A stretch of 64,000 nucleotides of DNA from Simmondsia chinensis (taxonomy: Eukaryota > Streptophyta > Magnoliopsida > Caryophyllales > Simmondsiaceae): positions 9,989,501-10,053,500 of the forward strand of contig JAGTTD010000018.1 of assembly GCA_018398585.1 (NCBI GenBank), read 5' to 3'. Shown here in pieces: positions 55,341 through 64,000 of the stretch. Positions within the stretch are counted from its first letter, which is position 1. Each line of letters begins with the position of its first letter. The notes under the pieces are model-generated. The model was not told the DNA's origin. It searched no databases and saw nothing but the letters and a program-made list of their open reading frames with translations. The translations under genes and the position numbers were made by a program.

Positions 55341-56280
55341 TCATTTAAAGTCAGGTAATCCGACCTTAGCTAGGCACCCCCACACTTTCAAGTATTTTAG
55401 ATTACGTACATGACCGTTCCACATTTCATATGGGGTTTTATCTAGCTTTTTATGAGGAACTTTATTTAGTACATGACAAGCAGATAAGATCGCTTCCCCC
55501 CACATGTTATCAGGTAGTCCAGAGCTAATTAACATTGCATTCATCATGTTCTTTAAAGTTCTATTCTTCCTTTCAGTGATGCCGCTAGATTGTGGACAAT
55601 ACGGAGAGCTTTGCTCATATATTATGCCATTTTCCTCACAAAATTTTTCTAGAGAAGTTGGATCATATTATCCTCCTCTATCAGACCTAACTCTTTTTAT
55701 TTTCCTTCCTAATTGATTTTCTACTTCAGCTTTGTATTTTAAAAACATTTCTTTGGCTTCATCTTTAGTACTTAGGAGATATACCATTGAGTATCTAGAG
55801 TGATCATCTACAAAGGTCATGTAGTATCTTTTTCCACCTCCACTCATTAGGCTTTTATAGTCTCCTAAATCAGTGTGGACTAGCTCAAGAAGTTCAGATT
55901 GTCTCTCGATAGACTTAAAGGGTTTTTCAGTATATTTAGCTTCTACACATACTTCATACTTATTAAAATTAGTGTTACTGAAATTAGGGATCATATTCAT
56001 CTTCTTAAGTCGTTTAACTGACTCAACATTTATATGTCCTAAGCGAGCATGCCACAATTCAAGAGATTCAACAATATAAACAGAAGATGTAGTAGCATTA
56101 TTATTCATGGAAACCGCATCAAGGACAAATAGACCAGCATTGCAAAAACTCTTACCCACAAATTCACCATTCCTAGTTAGGACTAGTTTATCTAAATCAA
56201 ATGGCAATTTCAAACCAGCTTTAATCAACAGACTACCCGAAATCAGATTCCTACACATTTCAAACACATGCAGCACATTC
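55341..56280 (-). pseudogene. Copia GAG-pre-integrase and integrase
   Basis: Minus-strand 56276-55668 encodes LELWHARLGHINVESVKRLK (pre-integrase HH), LLELVHTDLGDYKS with the first catalytic Asp, YYMTFVDDHSRYSMVYLL, and RKIKRVRSDRGG with the second Asp. It then meets a TAA where relatives have a Glu codon. The frame continues with SSGITERKNRTL holding the catalytic Glu, and 55547-55341 (GEAILSACHVLNKVPHKKLD). A single stop is the main damage. Confidence 0.88.
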
Positions 56281-56389
56281 GTTAAAGTAAGAAATTTTCA
56301 AAAGTGAGTTTTAAAGAGATTTTCCCTTTTTCGAGGATAGGTGCTGCTGCAAAATTGCCCATGAAGACTACCACCCCATCAGACATTTT

Positions 56390-56480
56390 CTGGTATTCTT
56401 GGAACATGCTTCGGTTTGTGTAGATATGCCTGGTAGCCCCAGTGTACACGATCCATTCTATAATATTGTTCACCAGGTTC
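56390..56480 (-). pseudogene. Copia protease active-site region
   Basis: The frame 56992-56282 runs from gag into protease without a break. The active site reads WIVYTGATRHI where the family has an Asp-Thr/Ser-Gly triad, so the catalytic Asp is changed to Tyr (one-base change GAT to TAT). This alone would block polyprotein processing. Confidence 0.85.
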
Positions 56481-57329
56481 ACCTCTGAAACAACAGCTAC
56501 AATGTTCTCTGTTTCTACAAGATGAGCTTTGTGCTTTCGATCCTTAGACTGGTTCTTTTTTATTCTGCAATCCCTGGCCATATGTCCACGTTTTTCACTG
56601 TGATAGCAATCTCCAAGAAATTTGTTGTTTGGCTTTTGAATTTTTCCACCAGGTTTGAAACTTGAATAATGCTTCTTTCCTTTATTTTTAAACCTGTCAG
56701 ATGCACTGGTCGTCGCTTCAACAGTGTTAGCCTTAGAAAGATCTGAATATGAATACCTCCTGTCCTTGAGTCTATTCTCTTCTTCAATCTTCAAGTGGTT
56801 TACTAACTCTTCTAAAGCCAGGTCTTTCTTTTTATGCATAAGTTGGTTTTTATAGTCCTTCCAGGAAAATGAAAGTTTTTCAATTAAAACATATGCTTGT
56901 GTAATTTCACAAATTTTAAGACCTTCTGACAATAGAGTAGTTACTATGTTTTCATATTCGTGGACTTGATCAATTATAGGTTTGTTGTCCACGAATTTGA
57001 AATCCAGCCACTTGCCTACTGCATATTTTCTAGTCCCTACATCGTCACCCCCATATTTCTTTTGACGAGTCTAATTTTACATAAATATCAAAAAGGCCAT
57101 CACTTATATAATGTAACAAATTCCCTCTACAAGTTCGGTCATCTGCGGTGAATTTTTCTTGATAGGTTTTTTTCTCATTTTCATCATTAGGTTCCTTTTT
57201 TCCATAGAGTACGTAATCGATACAAACTTGTTGAAGGAAAAATAAGATTTTCTGAGACCACCTTTTATAATTTTTTCCTTCAAGTGGTTCAACTTTAGAC
57301 ATGTCGAAAAGGGGTAATTTGATTGCCAT
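56480..57329 (-). pseudogene. Copia gag
   Basis: The ATG at 57329 starts MAIKLPLFDMSKVEPLEGKN with YKRWSQKILFFLQQ; a break at about 57045 separates it from 56992 onward (EYENIVTTLLSEGLKICEIT, LIEKLSFSWKDYKNQLMHKK). The zinc knuckle reads CYHSEKRGHMARDCR; its second Cys is Ser. Both halves together give a near full-length copia gag. Confidence 0.88.
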
Positions 57330-57474
57330 GTTTAAATATTAGTAAGCGAAACCGTAGCAGTAGATTACAGTGAAATTAGTGCAGTGAATGACAGCGAAAT
57401 ACTGCAGTAAATTATTTCAGTAATTTGTTCGACAGAATTCATCAAAGCATGTAATACAAAATCATCTTTGAGAT

Positions 57475-58495
57475 TGTTGTAAATGTGAACAGTAACCGCA
57501 GCGAATTAATCAAAACCAGTAAAACACGGTTGTAAGTTTACAGGAAAATAAACTGAAAAATAATGTAGCACAAAGTACGCAGAAAATACGTAGAAAATAC
57601 GCAGGTAAATACTGTACAATTACGCAGCAGAATACTTTCAAAAATACGTTGTAAAGTACGCAGTCAAGTTCACTATAAAATACTGTATAAATGTGCAGTA
57701 AATTTCAGCGAAAAATTTTGCAGAATATGTGAACACAGCAATCAAATGACACGAAAAATTAAGAGATTGAATACAATACCGAAGACACCGTGTCGTGGGA
57801 AGTACCACTAGCCTAAAAAATGATTTCGCCACTGCTTCGGTGCAAACAGCTGTATTGGCAGCCGTCCTCCAGGATCAACACTGTTCGATCACTAGCGTGA
57901 ACTCGATAGCGACCGGGTAGGAGAGCCTTAAGAACTTTGCCCAGTATTTTGAGAGAAACAGAGAGAAGACCAAAGGAAGAAGGAAATACTATTTTATTTT
58001 GGATGATAAAAATGGGTGAGGAAGAGCCCTATTTAAAATAGCAAATACTGCATGGTTTGTTGCAACCGAAGCCTAAAAACTAGCTACTAACCTTGCAACC
58101 GAAGCCTAAAACCAGCTACTAACCTTGCAACCGAAGCCTAAAAGCCAGCCACGATATTTGCTAACGTTACAACAGTGGAAACAGGGATTTACTCAACCGA
58201 CTTTGAATGTTACAACAGCGAGTTACTTTTGTTGTTTCCGCAAAATAAATATACTCGGTATTAAAAGGATGACCTACACCCTCGCCCGAGCTCGACACGG
58301 CTGGCAGGCGGTGCGCTTGTGGTGTCCATTCTCTCACCCAAGACTCAATTTAAATAGGAGGTTTACATATACCCTTATAAACTCAACCAAACTCCCTTAA
58401 TTTGTCTATGTGGGATAGAGGACATTTTGTTATATTAATAATATGGGATGTAACTTTCACAATATTTAAGGTTAGCTTGTATCATTTTTTTCACA
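57475..58495 (-). repeat. 5' LTR of the CTGTT copia element
   Basis: On the minus strand starts TGTGAAAAAAATGATAC and ends ...TTTACAACA. It keeps the 132-bp segment (57911-58042) with the TATA-like minus-strand stretch ctattttaaatagggc, and the triplicated 33-bp unit from 58062. Confidence 0.9.
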
Positions 58496-58500
58496 CTGTT

Positions 58501-58682
58501 CTTTTTCTAAAAACCTTGTTCCTTCCTTCCAACTGGCTGTTAATATTCTTGAATACTGGCTTTGACGAAGCCAACATTCTCTCAATTCTTTGAAACTAGG
58601 TGTAAAGTGCATATCTCAGAGGAGAAGATTGTATTTCCTGTCGTGAGAAGCCAAAATAGCCTTTCCTTCTTTATGTCTCTAA
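58501..58682 (+). other. Continuation of the bL9 third intron
   Basis: Unique sequence after the copia element's right target duplication. No exon with bL9 C-terminal similarity is present in it. Confidence 0.5.
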
Positions 58683-58732
58683 TTTTTTTTTTTTTAATAC
58701 ATTGGTAAGGAGTACAACATCATTCTTAAAGA
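58683..58732 (-). mobile_element. SINE 3' end fragment with A tail
   Basis: On the minus strand it reads gatgttgtactccttaccaa followed by 'tgtatt' and an A-run (T14 on the plus strand). The same phrase, gatgttgtactccttagcaa, follows the tRNA-like SINE head at 62330-62480, so this is a tail of that SINE family. Confidence 0.65.
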
Positions 58733-60090
58733 AGAAAATCAACACATTTTTTATCGAAAAAAGAAATATATTAAGAGATGGAGAATGTATAAAGAGTTAA
58801 GGACATGATGTTTTTAAAATTACGAAAAGCAAGAAAAAATCATAAACTAATAACATAAAGCCATCTAGTCCCTTTGCAAATCAACTAAGGTTGAATCAGC
58901 GAAGCCTTCAAAGCTCTTTGTCCGAAAAAGGACCACATTTTCCAATAAGAAATTAACTAGCGTATGCTGTTCTTTAAAAATCTTAGCATTTTTTTAAAGC
59001 CAAATACACCAGAGAATTGCAATCCTGACTATGGAGAATGGCATTAAAATGTCTTTCTTTTTTCCTACACCATGTACCTTCTTTAGAAAGATGCCCTCTA
59101 CCAATCTTGGGCTAACCCATGATTGGCCGAAAGTAGATAATAGCTTACACCACAAATACCAAGCTACAACACAATGTAGAAACAAGTGTCTATGCGTTTC
59201 CTACTTTGGAAGCACATAGCACAAATTTTTGGAGACAATGCCTCAAAAGGTCTTCGTTTCTTCAGGCATTTATGAGTGTTAAGCTTGTTAAGAACGAAAG
59301 ACCATAAAAAATCTTGATTCTGAATGGTACCTTAGCTTTCCAAACATAAGAGTATAAAGGAAAATCTGAAAAGGATTATATAAAGTAAGATGTTGGAAGA
59401 AAGATTTATAAGTAAATTACCAGATCCATCCATCATCCAATCCCTTTTATCGGGCAGCAAAGACAAATAGACTTGATCCAGAATATAACTTAAGTGCGTG
59501 AATTCGTGTAATTCCCTAATAGTAAGATCCCTGCGAGAGTGTTGGTTCTAAGACAATGACCCACCTTGTTGAGATGAAAAGAAAATAATTGGGACATCAT
59601 GGGTAGTGGATAATCTATATAAAAGAGGAAATTGATGAGCGAAAACAACATCCCTTGCCTAACTATCTTCCCAGAATTGAATACATTCACCAGACCAAAT
59701 CATGAAGTGAGTATGGGAAAGAAAAGATGGGTAAAGCTATGAGATAAACTTCTAAGGGGAGGAACAACCCACTACATCTACCAACCCTGTATCCCAACCA
59801 TTCTCTGGAGACCATATTTATTCTTAATCACCATGTGCCAAAGGGCATTGAGTTCTACTATAACCATTTACCTAGAAGGGATATGTTCTTGGACACCAGA
59901 TTGCCAATACCCAACCCCCTTGGCTATATGGCCTACAGGATCTATTCCGACAAACCAAGTGATCCTAATGGTCCTCTTCGATCCCCGACCAAAGAAAATC
60001 TCTCATGATATGCTCAATACGCCTCACCACTAGGACATGAATCCTGAAGAGGGACATTTAGTATTTGGGAGTCCTGCTAAGACACGACTG

Positions 60091-60203
60091 GCTTTTCAGG
60101 GTAGCCCCCTGAAGAGGAAAGGCTGCGTACATCAACCCCCCCAGACCCTACTTATGCGGGAGCCCTTGGAGGCACTGGGTATGTTGTTGTTGTTGTTGTT
60201 GTT
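60091..60203 (+). mobile_element. RTE LINE tail insertion, 113 bp
   Basis: A 5'-truncated tail with aaaggctgcgtacatcaacc, the gaccctacttatgcgggagc stem and a (TTG)8 end. It is flanked by GCTAAGACACGACTG (60076-60090) and GCTAAGACATGACTG (60204-60218). Confidence 0.88.
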
Positions 60204-60218
60204 GCTAAGACATGACTG

Positions 60219-60952
60219 GAGGCTATGTCATGCGGTGCAGAGTGTTGGCCAATTAAACGGCAACACACGCAGAAATTGAAGGTAGCAAAGATGAGGATGT
60301 TGCGGTAGATGTGTGGACACATAAGAAAGGGTATGATAAGAAATGATGTTATGAGAAGCAAAGTGGGTGTGACCCCAATCGGATAAGTTAGGGAGTAAGC
60401 ATCTGCGATGGTTTGGGCATGTTAGGAGGAGACCAACCACTGCCCTTGTCAGGAGATGCGAACAACTCTATACTACGCACGGGAGGAGAGCGAGAGGCAG
60501 GCCAAAGAAGAGTTGGATGGAGACGATTAGACATGACCTCACCCACCTAAACCTAAACTAGGACATGGCCTTAGATAGAGCTGAGTGGCGGGCTCGAATA
60601 GGTGTAGCTGACACAGCGGCTTAGAATAGAAGAGCGTAACAAAGCTAGTTCATAGTGTCTTAAGCTTACATGTTTGCTATTATTGGTAATGGTTTGTTGG
60701 GATGCTCGGTGCTCGTGTGTTGTATTGTTGCTCTATTGCTGCTTGTCGCTTTGTTGCTTTACTGGTATGTTTGTTCGTTCGCTTTTATGCTTTTTCAGGT
60801 TGAAGGCCCTTGGACACAGCCTCCTTCTAGGATAGCATCCTGAAAGGGTAAGGCTGCATACATCTCACACCTTCCCCCCCCACCCCAGCCGTGCAGAAAA
60901 AAGACCCTGCATTGACAGAAGCCCTTGTGGTATTGGGTTTATTGTTATTGTT
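60219..60952 (+). mobile_element. RTE LINE 3' part, 734 bp
   Basis: Encodes the end of an RTE reverse transcriptase protein in broken frames: RWFGHVRRRPTTALVRRCEQ, then GRRARGRPKKSWMETIRHDL and DRAEWRARIGVADTA (about 60400-60625). The untranslated tail has the aaggctgcatacatctcaca block and a (TTA/TTG)n end. It is flanked by GCTAAGACATGACTG on both sides (60204-60218 and 60953-60967), so it entered the same target as the shorter insert. Confidence 0.88.
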
Positions 60953-62199
60953 GCTAAGACATGACTGTACAAGAGTAAGACGACCTTTTAAAGAAAAGAA
61001 AGCATGTTTCGATCCGTTCAGCCTTCTTGCAACTTTACTAATCACAGGATCTCAAAAGCTAGGACATCTAGGTATACCCCCCAAGGGCACACCAAGGTAA
61101 GTCATCGGCAAATGTTGCACCACACAGCTAGATAACGAAGAGTATGCCATCATGGTCGAGTCATTTGCATTAATTCCTAGGTTGGTAGATTTTAACAAGT
61201 TGACTCCGAGACTTGAAATTTGTTCAAGCAACTGGATAATTGTCATAACAACCTTAAAACCTTCATCTAAGAAGAGAATAGTGTCATCGCGAATTGCAAG
61301 TGGGACACGACCACACACTTTCTGCCTACCTCGATTCCTAAAAACAGATTACGCTCCTCGCCTTGAGAGAGCATACGATTCAAAACATCGAAAATGAGTG
61401 TGAAGAGAAAGGGGGAAGGAGAATCACCTTGTCTTAAACCATGAGAGGCTGAAAAGCAATACTTCAGAGTCCCGTTAACAATGACTGAATAAGAAACATT
61501 ATCAAAATATCCTTGAATCCAGTTACACCAAATGCAAAACCCTTTTCAATGCACCTAGTGCAAGAAACCCCACCTTACCTTATCATAAGCCTTCTCAAAG
61601 TCAAGCTTTAGTAAAATTTTCTTCCTCCCTAACCTAACCAAATCATTACTACCTCATTGGCCACTAGAAAGGAGTCTAAAATTTGTCTACCCCCAACAAA
61701 AGCTAATTGGAATTTGGAAATCGTGGTCTCCAAAACCTTATTCAACCTAACAGACAACACCTTTGTGATAATCTTATAAACACTAGTAACCGAGTCTAAT
61801 GGACTTGAAGTCTCTCACTTTAACAAAACGATCTTTTTTGGGAAAAAAGGGTAATTAAGGTGGAGTTAATACTCTTACAAAGAATGCCAATTCGTGAGAA
61901 ACTTCATGAGATCATCTTTAATAACATCACAACAATGATGATAAAAAAGCCATAGAAAAACCATCAAGACCTAGAGCCTTTTCACTAGTCATAAGAAAAA
62001 TAGCTCGTTTCACCTTATTTTCATCAAGCGGCCTCTCCAGCCTTGCCCTCTGAAAATCAGAAATAGGGCACTATTCAATTCAATCTATCAAGGTCCTAGA
62101 GTAAACTTCCTCAACAAACAAGGTCTCATAGAACGAGGTAATTTTCCTAGCCATAAGACTAGGGTTTGTGATAACTTCTCCACCCTCCCATTCCAACTC

Positions 62200-62300
62200 C
62201 CTCCAGTACTCGGGGAGATGGGGTGATGAGCTTTGAATCTTGATTCCTAGCTTGGGGATTAGGAGGCAACCATTATACCAACACCTTTAGCTTAATTTAA
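62200..62300 (-). mobile_element. tRNA-derived SINE head, minus strand
   Basis: On the minus strand, GGTGTTGGTATAATGGTTGCC resembles a tRNA A box, and AATCAAGATTCAAAGCTC about 30 bp later resembles a B box. It joins the L1 5' end near 62215. It resembles the plus-strand head at 62330-62410. Confidence 0.55.
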
Positions 62301-62324
62301 AATATAAGTACATATGGCACCCTC

Positions 62325-62500
62325 ACGAGTTGAAGGGATTGGTTGGTGTAGTGGTTGTCTCCCAAACCCTATTTATAGGTCTTGGATTCAAAACTCATGA
62401 CCCTCCTCCCTGAAGTGTTGGTTTCTCTATTTAGGGAAAGATGTTGTACTCCTTAGCAATGTGATGTGTATGTGGGTGTATATGTATATGTATGTATATA
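62325..62500 (+). mobile_element. tRNA-derived SINE, plus strand
   Basis: The A box TTGGTGTAGTGGTTGTC (62342-62358) and the B box GTCTTGGATTCAAAACTC (62387-62404) are spaced as in RNA polymerase III promoters. The body ends gatgttgtactccttagcaa, then TG/TA-rich repeats. Too diverged to be a functional tRNA gene. Confidence 0.68.
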
Positions 62501-62506
62501 TATATG

Positions 62507-62805
62507 GGTGGCATTATTATGAGAGGGTGAGAGCATGAGAGGGGTGAATCCTGGCCCTTCATTATAATGAACGGCCAAGATTTGTTGAACATTAAAAAAA
62601 AAAATTTAGCAATTTACGGGCCATACCCTTTCATGGGGCAGAAAAAAAAGAAGGGGTAAGGGAGGGAAACTGTTTTTTTTAATACTCAACAAATCTTGAC
62701 CAAAAATTGTTATTTTTTTTAATGTTCAACAAATCTTGGCCGCCCATTACAATGGAGGGCTAGGATTCACCCCTCTCATGCTCTCATTCTCTCATAAGAA
62801 CGCCA

Positions 62806-62807
<2 letters not shown>
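62507..62807. mobile_element. MITE, 301 bp, with ~93-bp inverted repeats
   Basis: Left end GGTGGCATTATTATGAGAG and right end complement GGTGGCGTTCTTATGAGAG; similarity continues through gagcatgagaggggtgaatc and ggccaagatttgttgaacat. It inserted in a (TA)n stretch, so the target duplication cannot be read. The centre includes a G-rich 'gaaggggtaagggaggg'. Confidence 0.85.

Positions 62808-62846
<39 letters not shown>
62808..62846. repeat. (AT)n microsatellite
   Basis: About 19 AT units directly after the MITE; shorter TA-rich sequence also precedes the MITE. Confidence 0.9.
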
Positions 62847-62850
<4 letters not shown>

Positions 62851-63240
62851 TACATATATATTCCCGCACAAGTAGATAAAAAAGTGGCCGAGATTTATTA
62901 TAACATTATAGATCATTGTTTTGTTCATACTTAGACCAAAACCCTATTAGTATGCCTTGTTTGATATATATGGTCTAAAATTTAGGAGGTTTTTATTTTG
63001 AAAGACCTATGGAGATTTTGTTTGAATATTTTGAGTAGCATAACTTTTGCTAAAGATATTGGATCAACTTGTTGTTCATGTCACTGGAGATTTATTGGAA
63101 TGTGCTTTTAAACAAGTGTGTAGGAACTCTTTTTTCTAGTAAAATCATGTAAGCATGCACAAAGTGACAATAAATATTTTCAAGAGATAAGTGGTTCCTA
63201 TTAACTGATAATGGATATTGTCAACGATGATGTTTTTGTC
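62847..63240. other. AT-rich spacer, nothing recognised
   Basis: No open frame, repeat or RNA gene supported. It separates the MITE from the second L1 fragment. Confidence 0.4.
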
Positions 63241-63244
63241 CTGA

Positions 63245-64000
63245 TCAAAAAAGAAATATTATTGAGAGAAAGAGGGTACAAAAAGTTAAGGATAAGATGT
63301 TCTCGGACATAAAAAAACACATAACTAATAACATAAAGCTTTCTAATCCTTTTGTAAATCGGCCAAGAGAGAAGACCCCGAAATTATTTATCCAAAGAGC
63401 TCCTAAAAGACCACCTTAGAAATTCGTTGGTATATATTGGTCATTGAAAAACCTAACAAATTTTTCTAGCCTAATCTGTACCAACAGAATTGCAATCTTG
63501 GATGCAGATAATAACGTTAAGACATCTTTCCTCCTTCCTTTGCCATGAAACTTGATTAAAAGGGTACTCTTAACTTGGGCTACATCCAGCCAAAAAGTAA
63601 TGGCTTGCACCATAGATCTCATGCCATTGTGCAATGCAAGAATATGATCGTGTGTTTTCCCACTTGCACATTATGCAAATCCTTGGAGACAGAACCTCAT
63701 AAGATCTTTTTTGTAGACAATCTTGATTATTAAGCTTGTCGAAAAGCAGTGACTGCAAAAACACCTTGATTCTAAAGGGTACCTTAACTTTCCAGACTTA
63801 AGAACATAAGAGAAAAGTTGAAAAATGATTATGTAGTGTAGATGTTGGAAGAACGATTTAGAAGTGGCAACATCCAATTCTTCTTATATCCAAAATGTGG
63901 CTCAACCATGTGAATTCATAAGTAGTTCTTTTATAGTAAGATTCTTGCTATGGTGCAAGTTCCAAGATTATGAATCACCTTGTTGAGTTGTGCAGAAATC
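63245..64000 (-). mobile_element. Second L1 LINE fragment, C-terminal part
   Basis: Diverged copy of 58745-59500: shared 'aacataaagc', 'gcaatc-tgga', aagacatctttc, and on the minus strand readable zinc-finger-like domain text (RKDVLTLLSASKIAILLVQI). The 3' end, near 'aaaaaagaaatatt', is at about 63247; the 5' part runs off the window. Confidence 0.72.

Larger units (their letters stand above)
51922..58495 (-). mobile_element. Nearly complete Ty1/copia element, TSD CTGTT
   Basis: LTRs 51922-52832 (911 bp, 3' on the minus strand) and 57475-58495 (1021 bp, 5'); perfect flanking pentamers CTGTT (51917-51921 and 58496-58500). On the minus strand the order is gag, protease, integrase, RT, RNase H, then the purine tract ctgtgggggatt before the 3' LTR. 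The RT frame (54869-54210) is open with an intact YVDD. A few stops elsewhere and a lost protease aspartate make it inactive. It sits within the bL9 intron, antisense to the gene, and is the best preserved element in the window. Confidence 0.93.
58745..62215 (-). mobile_element. L1-type LINE, 5'-truncated and interrupted
   Basis: Minus-strand reading: about 62215-61300 holds RT pieces (ALGLDGF, FVGGRQILDSFLVANE, HGLRQGDSPSPFLFTLIFDV), then 61318-61052 the catalytic area, where an YADD-type box has decayed to IRDDTILFL, followed by MTYLGVPLGGIPR. The zinc-finger-like C-terminal domain lies at 59700-58900 (FLHCVVAWYLWCKLLSTFG, RIAILWCIWL). The endonuclease part is missing. RTE inserts at 60091-60952 split RT from the C-terminal part. 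The 3' tail ends near 58750. Confidence 0.82.

Noticed and set aside
62335..62410. Possible tRNA gene
   Set aside because: A and B box likenesses are present, but the sequence does not fold as a cloverleaf by eye and has a SINE body downstream; called a SINE head.

Overview
The window is nuclear DNA of a flowering plant, most likely a dicot. The evidence is layered Ty1/copia and Ty3/gypsy LTR retrotransposons primed by initiator-Met tRNA, an integrated pararetrovirus fragment, RTE- and L1-type LINEs, tRNA-derived SINEs, MITEs, and one intron-containing host gene. There is no bacterial-style gene organisation. Almost everything outside the host gene is transposon sequence in some stage of decay, so most coding entries are pseudogenes.

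Layout. 1-5.5 kb: remains of a copia element (gag, pol scraps) ending in a ~2 kb LTR (3458-5464). 5.6-10.0 kb: a 5'-truncated chromodomain gypsy element with its 3' LTR (9613-9996). 10.0-11.1 kb: an array of about 28 copies of a 39-bp repeat starting flush with that LTR. 11.1-13.35 kb: a second, diverged copy of the 2 kb copia LTR, holding a 694-bp foldback MITE with a 9-bp target duplication. 14.9-17.1 kb: decayed endogenous caulimovirid coat-protein region. 18.57-24.13 kb: a complete but dead copia element on the minus strand (TSD ACAAA) set in an A-rich degenerate repeat field. 24.97-25.35 kb: a second MITE with a 9-bp TSD. 26.4-35.16 kb: a non-autonomous gag-only gypsy element with 1.7 kb LTRs; a 2.07 kb solo LTR (TSD GTCAT) splits its gag, and its 3' LTR is rearranged into a 342-bp-arm palindrome.

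From 35.16 kb on, the best reading is a host gene for an organellar (mitochondrial-type) ribosomal protein bL9: a leader exon (about 35163-35305), a 15.7 kb leader intron, then coding exons at 51010-51153, 51239-51373 and 51499-51606. The leader intron holds a 699-bp TRIM, a tandem duplication, a hAT-like MITE, a minus-strand gypsy element (37.27-44.61 kb) with another deleted gypsy element inside one of its LTRs, and a plus-strand gypsy element (45207-50120, TSD GAAGG) nested in an older relative. The gene carries an in-frame TAG at codon 13 and a GC splice donor, and later exons are not in the window. The third intron is invaded by a nearly complete copia element (51922-58495, TSD CTGTT) and then by an L1 element (58.7-62.2 kb). 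That L1 is itself interrupted by two RTE LINE tails in the same 15-bp target. SINE heads, a 301-bp MITE and a second L1 fragment close the window.

No intact autonomous element and no operon-like cooperation was found. The interest lies in the nested insertion history, which target-site duplications and internal empty sites let one order, and in what these insertions have done to the bL9 gene.
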